Shown: positions 7,213 to 16,515, numbered from the stretch's first letter. The stretch is 64,000 nucleotides of DNA from Denitratimonas yunnanensis (SeqCode) (GCA_026410415.1 JAPMLR010000003.1:62001-126000), one strand, 5' to 3'. The notes: generated by a model from the sequence alone, not told the origin. A program made the numbers and translations.

Positions 7213-10200
7213 GTCACGAAACCGCCACGCCTGTTTCGCCTCGCCGCCGACGGTGGTGGATGGTGGCTGCCTTGCTCGCGTTGCCGCTGTTTGTCGTGCT
7301 GGTTGTGCTGTGGGCGCTGAACACGGGGTCGGGGCGTGATGTGGTGCTGGCGCAGGCGGCGCGATTCCTTCCGCCCGACGCGCTGACCTGGCGCGTGGCC
7401 GAAGGTCACCTCGTCGGCGGGCTGGTACTGCATGACGTGCACTATCTCGCCGATGGCATCGAGGTTCGCCTCGCGCGGGTGGAGGTGGACGTGGCCGGAA
7501 TGGCATTGCTTGGCGGTGACGTCCATGTGCGGCGGTTGTCGGTGGTCGAGGGGAGCATGCAGTTGCCGTCATCCGACAGCGATGCGGGCTGGCCGGAACG
7601 CATCGAACTGCCGGAGGTGCTGCCTGAGCTCGCGTTGCCGTTGAACCTCCGTGTGGAGGCGCTGGAAGCGCGAAATGTCACGTTGCACCAGGGCGACACC
7701 ACGCTGCTCGTGGTGCAGCGCCTGGAAACCGGGGTGGCGCTGGAGAGCGGGGAGCTGCGCTTGCAGCGTTTGGCGCTCGACAGCGATCGCCTTGGCCTGG
7801 CATTGGACGCCCGCATCGACACGCGCCGGCACTGGGACAGTGACGTGACGGCCGAGGCGCGTTGGGCGATCGATGCGGGAGAGCCGCTGCCGTTGTCGCT
7901 GCGCCTGCGCGGGGATCTCGACGATTTGCGGCTGAATGTGGAGGCCGAGGCGGGAGCCTTGGCGACTGCGGAGTTGAACGTCCGCGGTGGCCTGCCGAAC
8001 CCGCAGTGGTCGCTGGCGCTGGAGGCGCCGCAGGTCGCGCCGGATCGCTTCGGCATCGCCGGTGAGTCGCTGTCGGTCGCGTTGCAGGGCGAAGGCGATC
8101 TGGAACAGGTGCGCATCTCTGGCCGTCTCCGGCAGGGGACGCTGGATGTGGTGTTGGCGCCATCGCTCCTGACGTATCGCGACACCACGCTGGCGCTTGC
8201 TCCGCTCGCGTTGGAGCTTCTCGGTGGCCGTGTGGAGCTGTCCGGTGACGTGGACCTGTCTCATTCGGATCCGCATCTGGTGCTGGCCATGACATGGCGC
8301 GACATCGTGATGCCCGCAGCGGTCGGCGACTCCGTGGTTCGGACGCAGGGGCAGGCACGTGCGGATGGCTCGATCGACAGCTATGCATTGACGCTCGAAG
8401 GCGTATTCACGCGCGGGCAGGATCGAGCGAGCGTGGCGTTGGAGGGGCTGGGTTCCACCCGTGATCTGATGCTGCAGACGCTGGAAGCGCGACTTCCCGG
8501 TGGCAGCCTTGAGGCCAGCGGCCATCTGGCCTGGCAGCCGGCGGTCGAGCTTGCGCTCGACGCGCGGCTGGAGCGCTTCGATCCGGCGTATTTCATGCCC
8601 GATTTCCCGGGTGCCATCGATGCGCGTCTCACCCTGCGCGCCGGCTTCGGCGATGCCGGGCCACATGGCGAGTTGGCACTGGATGATCTGTCCGGTCAGT
8701 TGCGTGGGCATGTGCTCGGCGGATCGGCGCGCGCCACGGCCGACCGCGACGGACACGGCCAAGGCGAGGCAACGTTGCGGCTCGGTGAATCGCGCGTGCG
8801 GGCGCAGGGGCAGTGGGGAGATCGGTTCGATGTCGAGGCCATCCTCGAGTCGTTGTCGCTCTCCGATCTGTTGCCACAGGCACGGGGTGTCGCCACCGGA
8901 CAGATCTTGTTGCGCGGCCCCAGAAACGCGCCGACCCTTTCGGTGCAGCTGGATGGCAAGGCAATCCAGCTGGAAGAGGCCACGATCGATCTGCTCCGCC
9001 TGCGTGCCGAATTGAAGGAGTGGGATCGCGGTACATTCAGTCTGGAAGCCGGTGCTGCGGTGCTCGCCGGGCAGCGTGTCGACACGTTGTCGCTGTCTGC
9101 GGAAGGCAGCCGCGCGGAGCACAGGGTGTCCTTGACGGCGCTGGGCCCATCCGGAGCGGTCGGGCTGGATTTTTCCGGCGCGCTGGACACGCGTGGCACG
9201 CGCTGGCAAGGCATCCTGCAGGATCTGCATCTGGAGCCGGCCGAGCGCACCGCATGGCGATTGCGCGAAGCGGCGGGATTGTCCTACATGACCGACGGCC
9301 GTGCGTTGTCGCTCTCCCGCGCCTGTCTGGACGCGGCTCCGGCGCGGTTGTGCGCAGAGATTCGTGCCCGTGGCGCCTCCAGTGAAGGTGATGTGGAACT
9401 GGACGGACTTTCGTTGTCCGAGCTCGATCCACTGCTCGCCACGGCACTGGATCATCCGGTGGCGCTGTCAGGTCAGCTCTCGGCCGTCGCCCGATTCACG
9501 CGCAGCGCCAACGGCGACCTGAAGGGTGAGGCGGACCTCGTGATTCCGCAGGCGACGATGAAGATCGATGCACAATCGGAACGCGCTCTGGTCGATCTCT
9601 CCGATGTGCGATTGAACGCCGTACTCGATCCGGCGCAGGCACGCTTGCGGTTGGAGGCGGTGCCTGCCCGGGGTGGCCATGTCTTCGCGAATCTGGTGAC
9701 GGAGGCGCCAATGCAGGACGACGGCGCGCTGTCGGGTGAAGTTGGCCTGAGCTTGCCGGATTTGGCCGCGCTGGAGTTGTTTACCGATCAGGTGGTCGAT
9801 CCGCAGGGGCGCATCGAAGGGCGGCTGACCTTCGGCGGTAGCCGCGCCGCGCCGATGCTGGATGGCACGCTGGAGTTGCAGGACTTCTCCGCAGAATTGC
9901 CGGCACTCGGCATTGCCCCCCGCGAGGGACATGTCGTGCTGTCCAGCGACAGCGCACGGCAGGCGAGGTTGTCCGGCGCGTTGCTGCTGGGCGACGGACG
10001 TCTGATGATCGACGGTCGATTCGATCTCGCAAGTGCGGGTGGGACGAGCGGCAGTTTGAGCCTCACCGGCGAGAATCTCACCGTGATGCAGACGCCCGAG
10101 GCGCAGGTGCGTGCCTCGCCCGATCTTCGGATCGAGCTGGGTCAGAGCCGGGTGAAGGTGCGGGGCAATGTGGTGGTGCCGTTTGCGCGAATCGATCTGG

Positions 10201-10967
10201 AGCGACTGGAGAGCATGACCGCACCCTCGTCGGACGTGGTGATCGTCGATGCCCCGGCATCCAGCTCAGGGCCTGCGATCGACGCCGATGTGAGTGTGAC
10301 CCTGGGGGATCGGGTGAGGATGAACGGGTTCGGCCTCAAGGGCACACTCGCCGGCCAGTTGCGTGTGATCGACCGGCCCGGACGTGCCACCACGGCGCGC
10401 GGTGCCATCGATGTGGGCGGCGCCTACAAGGCCTACGGCCAGGATCTCACCATCACTCGCGGGCAGGTGGCCTGGGCATCCACGCCCATCGACACGCCGA
10501 GGCTGGATATCCGCGCGCAGCGCAGGATCGACACAGTCACCGTCGGCGTGCAGGTGCGTGGCACGGCGCTGGTCCCCGAACTGACGCTGTGGTCCGATCC
10601 GGCGATGGAGCAGGCCGAGCAGTTGTCCTATCTGGTGCTCGGGCGTCCGTTGCGATCGGCCTCGCAGGCGGACGGTGCGCAACTGACCCAGGCTGCTGCG
10701 GCCATGGGCGGCAACCTGCTGGCCAAGAGCCTTGGCGCGCGCCTGGGGTTGGATGAGGTGGAAGTGGCCGACAACCGTGCCCTGGGCGGTGCCGCACTCA
10801 CCGTCGGCATGCACCTGTCGCCACGCCTTCATGTCAGTTACGGGGTGGCGCTGTTCGGGTCGGGGCAGGTGGTGACGTTCAAGTATCTGTTGAGTCGGGT
10901 GTGGAACATCCAGATCGATTCGGGCACGGAAAACCGTGCCGCATTGAATTACCGGCTGGAGCGTTGA
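7209..10967 (+). CDS. tamB: Translocation and assembly module protein TamB
   Basis: 1252 residues, GTG start inside the tamA stop codon (GTGA overlap). A single N-terminal signal anchor (residues about 14-37, AALLALPLFVVLVVLWAL) fixes it in the inner membrane. The rest is a long repetitive beta-sheet that in this family forms a hydrophobic groove spanning the periplasm. The C-terminal DUF490/TamB domain is clear: QDLTITRGQVAWASTP, DPAMEQAEQLSYLVLGRPL, and a final barrel-like segment SPRLHVSYGVALFGSGQVVTFKYLLS, which contacts TamA. Length is in the family range. Confidence 0.93.
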   Translation: MSHETATPVSPRRRRWWMVAALLALPLFVVLVVLWALNTGSGRDVVLAQAARFLPPDALTWRVAEGHLVGGLVLHDVHYLADGIEVRLARVEVDVAGMALLGGDVHVRRLSVVEGSMQLPSSDSDAGWPERIELPEVLPELALPLNLRVEALEARNVTLHQGDTTLLVVQRLETGVALESGELRLQRLALDSDRLGLALDARIDTRRHWDSDVTAEARWAIDAGEPLPLSLRLRGDLDDLRLNVEAEAGALATAELNVRGGLPNPQWSLALEAPQVAPDRFGIAGESLSVALQGEGDLEQVRISGRLRQGTLDVVLAPSLLTYRDTTLALAPLALELLGGRVELSGDVDLSHSDPHLVLAMTWRDIVMPAAVGDSVVRTQGQARADGSIDSYALTLEGVFTRGQDRASVALEGLGSTRDLMLQTLEARLPGGSLEASGHLAWQPAVELALDARLERFDPAYFMPDFPGAIDARLTLRAGFGDAGPHGELALDDLSGQLRGHVLGGSARATADRDGHGQGEATLRLGESRVRAQGQWGDRFDVEAILESLSLSDLLPQARGVATGQILLRGPRNAPTLSVQLDGKAIQLEEATIDLLRLRAELKEWDRGTFSLEAGAAVLAGQRVDTLSLSAEGSRAEHRVSLTALGPSGAVGLDFSGALDTRGTRWQGILQDLHLEPAERTAWRLREAAGLSYMTDGRALSLSRACLDAAPARLCAEIRARGASSEGDVELDGLSLSELDPLLATALDHPVALSGQLSAVARFTRSANGDLKGEADLVIPQATMKIDAQSERALVDLSDVRLNAVLDPAQARLRLEAVPARGGHVFANLVTEAPMQDDGALSGEVGLSLPDLAALELFTDQVVDPQGRIEGRLTFGGSRAAPMLDGTLELQDFSAELPALGIAPREGHVVLSSDSARQARLSGALLLGDGRLMIDGRFDLASAGGTSGSLSLTGENLTVMQTPEAQVRASPDLRIELGQSRVKVRGNVVVPFARIDLERLESMTAPSSDVVIVDAPASSSGPAIDADVSVTLGDRVRMNGFGLKGTLAGQLRVIDRPGRATTARGAIDVGGAYKAYGQDLTITRGQVAWASTPIDTPRLDIRAQRRIDTVTVGVQVRGTALVPELTLWSDPAMEQAEQLSYLVLGRPLRSASQADGAQLTQAAAAMGGNLLAKSLGARLGLDEVEVADNRALGGAALTVGMHLSPRLHVSYGVALFGSGQVVTFKYLLSRVWNIQIDSGTENRAALNYRLER

Positions 10968-11177
10968 TGCGGCCCGGTGGGTGAACTTGCCCCAAGGTCC
11001 GACATGACCCCGCCCGCATTTTTGCTCTAAGCTTGCGGGCCCGGCACGCGGCGGGAAGCTCCCTGCCGCGACGTTCGAGACGTCGGACCCAGGAGGTTCG
11101 ACCGCCTGGCGGTTCGCTGCCCCGTCCCGGGCCGCCTGCTCCATCTTCTATTCGGCACACCCGTCAACGAGAAATCC
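10968..11177 (+). other. Intergenic leader with several short hairpins
   Basis: 210 bases between tamB and the lipoprotein gene. It contains GCCCGCA (11012-11018) pairing with TGCGGGC (11034-11040), without a T tract, and CGACGT (11069-11074) pairing with ACGTCG (11080-11085). Several shorter GC-rich inverted repeats follow. No known riboswitch fold was recognised. Confidence 0.4.
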
Positions 11178-12044
11178 ATGAAGTTCAATGTCCTTCCATT
11201 GTCTGTCGCCGCTGCGCTGGCACTTTCCGCCTGTGGCGGCGGCTCCTCCAATGCACCTGGCGGTGCCACTCCCGGCCAGACCCAGGCTCGGCAGGCCAGC
11301 GCGCAGCCGATCACTGGTCCGGCGCTCACCGGAACGGCCAGCATCGACAATCTGACGTCCTTGCCGCCGGGTCTTTCGCTGGTAACGCGTCTGCTGGATA
11401 CCACCGATGCGGCCAGTCTTCCGGTCGTCGTCGCCGAGTCCGTCCAGCCGGCGCCCAACGTGTTGCCGCTGAGTTTCGCCATCGGGTATGACCCGGCAAC
11501 GATCAGTCAGGAGCGTCGTTACGGTGTCCAGGTCGCGGTGCAGGCGGAGACGCTGGTGCTCTACGGTACCGCCAGTCCGATCCCGGCACTCACCAACGGT
11601 GCGCCGAACAAGGGACTGAAGGCATCGCTCGTGCGTGGCGGCCAGCCTGCCGCCGACGTGCCGCCAGGCGAGCAGGCCAAGGCGGATTTCGCCACGCTTT
11701 CCGACAACATCGGTGCGTTGCGCCGGATTCAGGGCGAGCGCCTGGAGGCCGACGTGGCGGTGGGCTGGGATGCCTTCGTCGAGGACAGTGGCCAGATCCG
11801 CATGGCGCGCGAACAGGTCGACTTCGGTGATGCAGGCTCGGCCCAGTTCCGCTATGCCTACAAGGGTGGCAAGCCGTGGGTCGTGGAGCGCATCCAGGGT
11901 CGCGTGACCACCTTGATTGGCTGGAATGAGTCGGGCGACCTGATCCTGAACGAAAAGGGCGGGGATCAGGCGGACGAAACCGATGCGGCAGCGTTGTTCG
12001 AGCGCGCACAGTCGCTTTACGGGCTCGCCGCGGCGAAGCGCTGA
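11178..12044 (+). CDS. YbaY-domain lipoprotein
   Basis: 288 residues. Signal peptide MKFNVLPLSVAAALALSAC ends in the lipobox LSAC, followed by a low-complexity GGGSSNAPGG linker, so the mature protein is a lipoprotein. Residues about 35-145 form a YbaY/YscW-type lipoprotein domain: the pattern LPLSFAIGYDPATI, RRYGVQVAVQ, LVLYGTASPIPALT matches the family hallmark of a beta sandwich first described in type III pilotins and in E. coli YbaY. The C-terminal part (about 170-280) contains GALRRIQGERLEADVAVGWD and FRYAYKGGKPWVVERIQGRV and is not assigned. It stands alone between tamB and the oxidase cluster; no type III genes are nearby, so a pilotin role is not implied. Confidence 0.75.
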   Translation: MKFNVLPLSVAAALALSACGGGSSNAPGGATPGQTQARQASAQPITGPALTGTASIDNLTSLPPGLSLVTRLLDTTDAASLPVVVAESVQPAPNVLPLSFAIGYDPATISQERRYGVQVAVQAETLVLYGTASPIPALTNGAPNKGLKASLVRGGQPAADVPPGEQAKADFATLSDNIGALRRIQGERLEADVAVGWDAFVEDSGQIRMAREQVDFGDAGSAQFRYAYKGGKPWVVERIQGRVTTLIGWNESGDLILNEKGGDQADETDAAALFERAQSLYGLAAAKR

Positions 12045-12066
12045 TTGCTGCCCCGGCAGCTCTGCC

Positions 12067-12096
12067 TTGCCCCGCAACGGTGGGGATCGTTAGAAT
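12067..12096 (+). promoter_or_regulatory. Probable promoter of the cytochrome oxidase operon
   Basis: TTGCCC (12067-12072), 18-base spacer, TAGAAT (12091-12096). A leader of about 120 bases follows before coxB; it contains the short inverted repeat GGGGA-TT-TTCCCC just before the ribosome binding site. Confidence 0.5.
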
Positions 12097-12225
12097 CGTC
12101 GGGATTTTCTGCATCCTGACGGCCATGCTCCATGGCGGTCGGATGCAGATCGGGGAAAGGCGTCGTCACCATGTGTGCGACGCCGACGCACGGGTTTCAG
12201 CAGGGGATTTTCCCCGAGGTAAAAA

Positions 12226-13116
12226 ATGACCATCGCAGCTCGCACGCTACGCAACGGTATCGGACTGGTCGCTCTGCTGGCGGCCACTGCGGCTTTGGGG
12301 GCCGATCCCCAGCCGTGGCAGCTCAACATGGGGCCAGGCGTCACGGAGGTTTCTCGTGAGGTCTATTGGATCCACAACCTCATTCTCGGTATTTGCGTGG
12401 TCATCGGTTTGATGGTGTTCGGCGCGATGGGTTACGCGATGTTCGCGTTCCGCAAGTCCAAGGGTGCGGTGCCGGCCACGTTCAGTCACAACACCACGGC
12501 CGAGATCATCTGGACCGTGATTCCGATCCTGATCCTCGTGGCGATGGCGTGGCCTGCCACCAAGACACTGTTCAAGATGTACGACACCAGCGAGTCCGAG
12601 CTGACCGTCAAGGTCACCGGCTACCAGTGGATGTGGAAGTACGAGATCCTCAACTATCGCGGCGAGTCCACCGGCGTCGGCTTCATCAGTCGCCTTGACG
12701 AAGCCAGCAATGCGGCGCGACAGCTGGGTTCGGGCATCGATCCCAAGTCGGTCGAGAACTACCTGCTCAACGTCGACAAGCCGTTGGTCCTGCCGGTCGA
12801 CACCAAGATCCGCTTCGTGCTGACCGCCGATGACGTCATCCATTCCTGGTGGGTGCCGGCACTCGGCTGGAAGCAGGATGCCATCCCCGGCATCGTCAAC
12901 GAGGCCTGGGCCAACATCGACGTGCCCGGCACCTATCGCGGCCAGTGCGCAGAGCTGTGTGGCAAGGATCACGGCTTCATGCCGATCGTGGTGCATGCCG
13001 TGTCCCGTGCGGAGTTCGAAGGCTGGCTGACGTCGCAGCCGGGTTCGACCTTCACCCGGGCCGAGCGCACCGCGCAGGCCGACTCCACCGATTCCGTCGT
13101 CCCGACCCAGGGCTGA
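12226..13116 (+). CDS. coxB: Cytochrome c oxidase subunit II (aa3 type)
   Basis: 296 residues. Cleavable signal (to about residue 25), then two membrane helices (about 47-75 and 94-115) and a periplasmic cupredoxin domain. The electron-entry tryptophan region GYQWMWKYE and the complete CuA site are visible: H206 in HSWW, and C241, C245, H249 and M252 in CAELCGKDHGFM. The protein ends soon after the cupredoxin fold, so it has no fused cytochrome c domain and the enzyme is aa3, not caa3, type. First gene of the structural block coxB-coxA-orf-ctaG-ctaE. Accepts electrons from soluble or membrane cytochrome c. Confidence 0.96.
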   Translation: MTIAARTLRNGIGLVALLAATAALGADPQPWQLNMGPGVTEVSREVYWIHNLILGICVVIGLMVFGAMGYAMFAFRKSKGAVPATFSHNTTAEIIWTVIPILILVAMAWPATKTLFKMYDTSESELTVKVTGYQWMWKYEILNYRGESTGVGFISRLDEASNAARQLGSGIDPKSVENYLLNVDKPLVLPVDTKIRFVLTADDVIHSWWVPALGWKQDAIPGIVNEAWANIDVPGTYRGQCAELCGKDHGFMPIVVHAVSRAEFEGWLTSQPGSTFTRAERTAQADSTDSVVPTQG

Positions 13117-13149
13117 TCGCCCGCAGTCCGATCGTCAAGAGAACAAGCC

Positions 13150-14787
13150 ATGGCAACCACCCGCAGCGACATCCAGACTGGCCACGACGTGCATCACGAC
13201 GATCACGCCCACGATCATCATCAGACGTTCTTCCAGCGCTGGTTCCTGTCCACCAATCACAAGGACATCGGAACCCTGTATCTGGTGTTCTCCTTCATCA
13301 TGTTCCTGATCGGCGGTGCGATGTCCGGCGTGATCCGCGCCGAGCTGGCCGTGCCGGGTCTGCAGCTGGTCGATCCGTTGTTCTTCAACCAGATGACCAC
13401 CATGCATGCCCTGGTGATGATCTTCGGTGGCGTGATGCCGGCCTTCGTCGGACTCGCCAACTGGATGATCCCGTTGCAGATCGGCGCGCCGGACATGGCC
13501 CTGCCGCGCATGAACAACTGGTCGTTCTGGATCATGCCGTTCGCATTCACCGTGCTGCTGCTGACGCTGTTCCTTCCGGGTGGCGCGCCGGCAGGTGGCT
13601 GGACGCTGTATCCGCCGCTTTCGCTGCAGGGCGGCTCCAGTGTCGCCTTCGCGATCTTCGCCATCCACATGATGGGCATCAGTTCGATCATGGGCGCGAT
13701 CAACATCATCGCCACCGTGCTGAACATGCGTGCGCCCGGTATGGATCTGCTGAAGATGCCGATCTTCGCCTGGACGTGGCTCATCACCGCATTCCTGCTC
13801 ATCGCGGTGATGCCCGTGCTGGCCGGTGCGGTCACGATGCTGCTCACCGACAAATTCTTCGCCACCACGTTCTTCTCCGCGGCCGGCGGCGGCGATCCGG
13901 TGATGTACCAGCACATCTTCTGGTTCTTCGGGCATCCCGAGGTCTACATCATGATCCTGCCGGCATTCGGCGTGGTGTCCGAGATCATCCCGACCTTCAG
14001 CCGCAAGCCGTTGTTCGGCTACACCGCGATGGTGTATGCCACGGCGTCGATCGCGTTCCTGTCGTTCATCGTGTGGGCCCACCACATGTTCACGGTGGGC
14101 ATGCCGCTGGGTGGCGAGCTGTTCTTCATGTACGCAACCATGCTGATCGCGATCCCGACCGGCGTGAAGGTGTTCAACTGGGTGTCCACGATGTGGCGTG
14201 GTTCGATCAGCTTCGAAGCTCCAATGCTGTGGGCCATTGCCTTCGTGATCCTGTTCACCATCGGCGGCTTCTCCGGCTTGATGCTGGCCATCGTGCCGGC
14301 CGACTTCCAATACCACGACACCTACTTCGTCGTGGCCCACTTCCATTACGTTCTGGTGACCGGCGCGCTGTTCTCGATCATCGCCGCGGTCTACTACTGG
14401 TGGCCGAAGTGGACCGGCAGGATGTACAGCGAGTTCTGGGCCAAGATCCACTTCTGGTGGAGCGTGGTATTCGTGAATCTGCTGTTCTTCCCGCAGCACT
14501 TCCTCGGCCTGGCGGGCATGCCGCGCCGCATTCCCGACTACAACGTCGCGTTCGCCGACTGGAATCTCATCAGCTCGATCGGTGCGTTCGGCATGCTGCT
14601 GTCGCCATTCATCATGCTTTACGTGCTCTGGCACTCGCGCAAATACGGTCCGAAGGCCGGGGCACGTGCGTGGGAAAGCGCGAAGGGACTGGAGTGGACC
14701 GTGCCTTCGCCGGCGCCGCACCACACCTTCACTCGTCCGCCGGTACTCCGTCCGGGCGACTTGGCGCACGAAGATACCGCGCACTGA
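13150..14787 (+). CDS. coxA: Cytochrome c oxidase subunit I
   Basis: 545 residues with 12 predicted membrane helices. A His/Asp-rich N-terminal tail (HDVHHDDHAHDHH) precedes the first helix. Active-site residues are intact: the low-spin heme ligand in TMHALVM, the CuB ligand and cross-linked tyrosine in GHPEVY, the two histidines in WAHHMFTVG, the heme a3 and heme a ligands in HFHYVL, and the K-channel lysine in TGVKVFNW. This is the proton-pumping catalytic subunit of the terminal oxidase reducing O2 to water. Starts 33 bases after coxB. Confidence 0.97.
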   Translation: MATTRSDIQTGHDVHHDDHAHDHHQTFFQRWFLSTNHKDIGTLYLVFSFIMFLIGGAMSGVIRAELAVPGLQLVDPLFFNQMTTMHALVMIFGGVMPAFVGLANWMIPLQIGAPDMALPRMNNWSFWIMPFAFTVLLLTLFLPGGAPAGGWTLYPPLSLQGGSSVAFAIFAIHMMGISSIMGAINIIATVLNMRAPGMDLLKMPIFAWTWLITAFLLIAVMPVLAGAVTMLLTDKFFATTFFSAAGGGDPVMYQHIFWFFGHPEVYIMILPAFGVVSEIIPTFSRKPLFGYTAMVYATASIAFLSFIVWAHHMFTVGMPLGGELFFMYATMLIAIPTGVKVFNWVSTMWRGSISFEAPMLWAIAFVILFTIGGFSGLMLAIVPADFQYHDTYFVVAHFHYVLVTGALFSIIAAVYYWWPKWTGRMYSEFWAKIHFWWSVVFVNLLFFPQHFLGLAGMPRRIPDYNVAFADWNLISSIGAFGMLLSPFIMLYVLWHSRKYGPKAGARAWESAKGLEWTVPSPAPHHTFTRPPVLRPGDLAHEDTAH

Positions 14788-14811
14788 TCTGGTCGGAGTG
14801 AAGCATCCGTC

Positions 14812-14946
14812 ATGACTCTTCCGACCTCATCGGACAGCGAGCTCGAAGTGCGCCGCCGTCGCGGCGTTCGCGCCACGGTGGTCGTGGTTGGTGCGATCGC
14901 GCTTCTCATCTATGTTGGTTTCGTCACGGGGTTGATCGGGCGATGA
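14812..14946 (+). CDS. Small single-span membrane protein in the oxidase operon
   Basis: A 44-residue protein between coxA and ctaG, starting at ATG 14812 and overlapping the ctaG start by 4 bases (ATGA). A basic patch (RRRRGVR) is followed by one hydrophobic helix (ATVVVVGAIALLIYVGFVTGLI). Small single-helix proteins at this exact place are known from other proteobacterial aa3 operons and are usually called oxidase small assembly proteins; their role is unproven. Position, overlap and topology support a real gene. Confidence 0.75.
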   Translation: MTLPTSSDSELEVRRRRGVRATVVVVGAIALLIYVGFVTGLIGR

Positions 14947-15512
14947 GCGCGCAGGATGCCAGTACCGGAGTAATGCGCCGTGCGCTGTGGGTTGCAGGCG
15001 TGGCCTTCGTGCTGTGCTTCTCGCTGGTGCCGTTGTATCGCATCGCTTGCGAGCAGCTGTTCGGCATCAAGCTGGGCGGCAGCGTTGCAGGTGATGCCGT
15101 GGCGGCGACGGTGGATACGTCGCGCTGGATCACGGTGGAATTCGATGCCGGAGTCAACTCCGGCCTGCCTTGGGAGTTTCGCCCGGCACAGGCCGAAATG
15201 CGCGTTCATCCCGGTCAGGTGGCCGATGCACTGTATTACGCACGCAATCAAAGCGCGGTAGCGCTGGTCGGTCAGGCCGTTCCTTCGGTGGCTCCAAGCA
15301 GTGCGTCGGCCTATTTCAACAAGACGGAGTGCTTCTGCTTCACCGAGCAATTGCTGGAAGCCGGCGAGGAGCGCCCGATGCCGGTGCGCTTCGTGGTGGA
15401 CCCGGACATCCCTGAGCAGGTGACGCGCGTGACGCTCTCCTATACTTTCTTCAAGAATGAAGTGGCGACCCAGCGTGTCGCCAATCAACATGCCGCCGCG
15501 ACGGCGCATTGA
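14943..15512 (+). CDS. ctaG: Cytochrome c oxidase assembly protein CtaG/Cox11
   Basis: 189 residues. One N-terminal membrane helix (about 13-32) followed by a periplasmic immunoglobulin-like domain. The copper-binding motif FNKTECFCF with C130 and C132 is intact. The family delivers Cu(I) to the CuB centre of subunit I. N-terminal LYRIACEQLFG is also typical. Translationally coupled to the small membrane protein before it. Confidence 0.94.
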   Translation: MSAQDASTGVMRRALWVAGVAFVLCFSLVPLYRIACEQLFGIKLGGSVAGDAVAATVDTSRWITVEFDAGVNSGLPWEFRPAQAEMRVHPGQVADALYYARNQSAVALVGQAVPSVAPSSASAYFNKTECFCFTEQLLEAGEERPMPVRFVVDPDIPEQVTRVTLSYTFFKNEVATQRVANQHAAATAH

Positions 15513-15541
15513 CCTGCCCCAGCCAACTTTCGGGAATCGCC

Positions 15542-16417
15542 ATGGCCCACACTGCCCACGACGCCGACATCTATTTCGTCCCCAAACAGAGCATCTGGCC
15601 GCTGGTCGGCTCGATCGGCCTGTTCATCACGGTGATCGGGGTAGCCACCTGGTTCAACGAGATATCCTGGGGCAAGCCTTTGTTCTTCCTTGGCCTCGCC
15701 GTCATGGTGGGGATGTTCTGGGGCTGGTTTGGCGAGGTGATACGTGAATCCGTCGCTGGCTCCTACAACCGGCAGGTGGACACGTCATTCCGCATGGGGA
15801 TGATCTGGTTCATTTTCTCCGAGATCATGTTTTTTGGTGCGTTCTTCGGTGCGCTCTTCTACGCACGCAGCCTTTCGGTGCCCTGGCTTGGCGGCGAAGG
15901 CGACGGTGTGGCCACGCATGCGCTGCTGTGGAGTGGGTTCGATGCGGCATGGCCGAGCAATGGCCCGGAACAGATCGGAGGGGCATTCCAGACCATGTCG
16001 GCCTGGGGCCTTCCACTGATCAACACCCTGCTCCTGCTTGCTTCCGGCGTCACGTTGACCATTGCCCATCATGCGATCAAGGCGGGTCAGCGCGGCAAAT
16101 TGCTGGTCTGGCTGGGTGCGACCATTCTCCTTGGCGCCGTATTCCTGTTCTTCCAGGTGGAGGAATACATCCATGCGTACAACGATCTGAACCTGACACT
16201 CGGTTCGGGCATCTACGGCTCCACGTTCTTCATGCTGACGGGCTTCCACGGCATGCATGTCACCCTCGGTGCGATCATGCTGACGGTGATCTGGTTCCGC
16301 GTGCTCAAGGGCCACTTTTCTTCCGACAACCATTTCGGTTTCGAGGCAGTGGCATGGTATTGGCACTTCGTGGACGTGGTCTGGTTGCTGCTGTTCCTGT
16401 TCGTCTACGTGCTCTGA
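15542..16417 (+). CDS. ctaE: Cytochrome c oxidase subunit III
   Basis: 291 residues from ATG 15542 (upstream in-frame codons lack homology). Seven membrane helices. Family landmarks include SIWPLVGSIGLF, the E-rich region FIFSEIMFFGAFFGALFYAR, QTMSAWGLPLINTLLLLASGVTLTIAHHA, and TGFHGMHVTLGAI ending with WYWHFVDVVWLLLFLFVYVL. Binds lipid and stabilises the catalytic core. Last gene of the structural block; a hairpin follows at 16443-16465. Confidence 0.95.
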   Translation: MAHTAHDADIYFVPKQSIWPLVGSIGLFITVIGVATWFNEISWGKPLFFLGLAVMVGMFWGWFGEVIRESVAGSYNRQVDTSFRMGMIWFIFSEIMFFGAFFGALFYARSLSVPWLGGEGDGVATHALLWSGFDAAWPSNGPEQIGGAFQTMSAWGLPLINTLLLLASGVTLTIAHHAIKAGQRGKLLVWLGATILLGAVFLFFQVEEYIHAYNDLNLTLGSGIYGSTFFMLTGFHGMHVTLGAIMLTVIWFRVLKGHFSSDNHFGFEAVAWYWHFVDVVWLLLFLFVYVL

Positions 16418-16442
16418 CTGCACGTTGGGTGTCGGTGCTGTT

Positions 16443-16465
16443 GCGCCGGCGCCGCAAGCCGGCGC
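16443..16465 (+). terminator. GC-rich hairpin after ctaE
   Basis: GCGCCGGC (16443-16450) pairs with GCCGGCGC (16458-16465) over a 7-base loop. There is no T tract, so it may be a weak terminator or an mRNA-stabilising hairpin. Confidence 0.4.
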
Positions 16466-16515
16466 CATCGCCGGTCGTGAGCCACCGCCTCGATCAGGCG
16501 GCTTGATGGAAACCC

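Noticed and set aside
12125-12229. Small open frame of 34 codons upstream of coxB whose stop overlaps the coxB start
   Set aside because: Arg/His-rich with no recognisable pattern and no good ribosome binding site. Kept only as a possible uORF, not annotated.
13135-14784. Minus-strand frame rich in His/Asp/Glu opposite coxA
   Set aside because: Mirror of coxA codon usage; coxA is certain from its heme and copper ligands.
14943-15512. Possibility that ctaG here is the unrelated caa3-type CtaG (membrane) protein
   Set aside because: The CFC motif after FNKTE and the single N-terminal helix show the Cox11 family.
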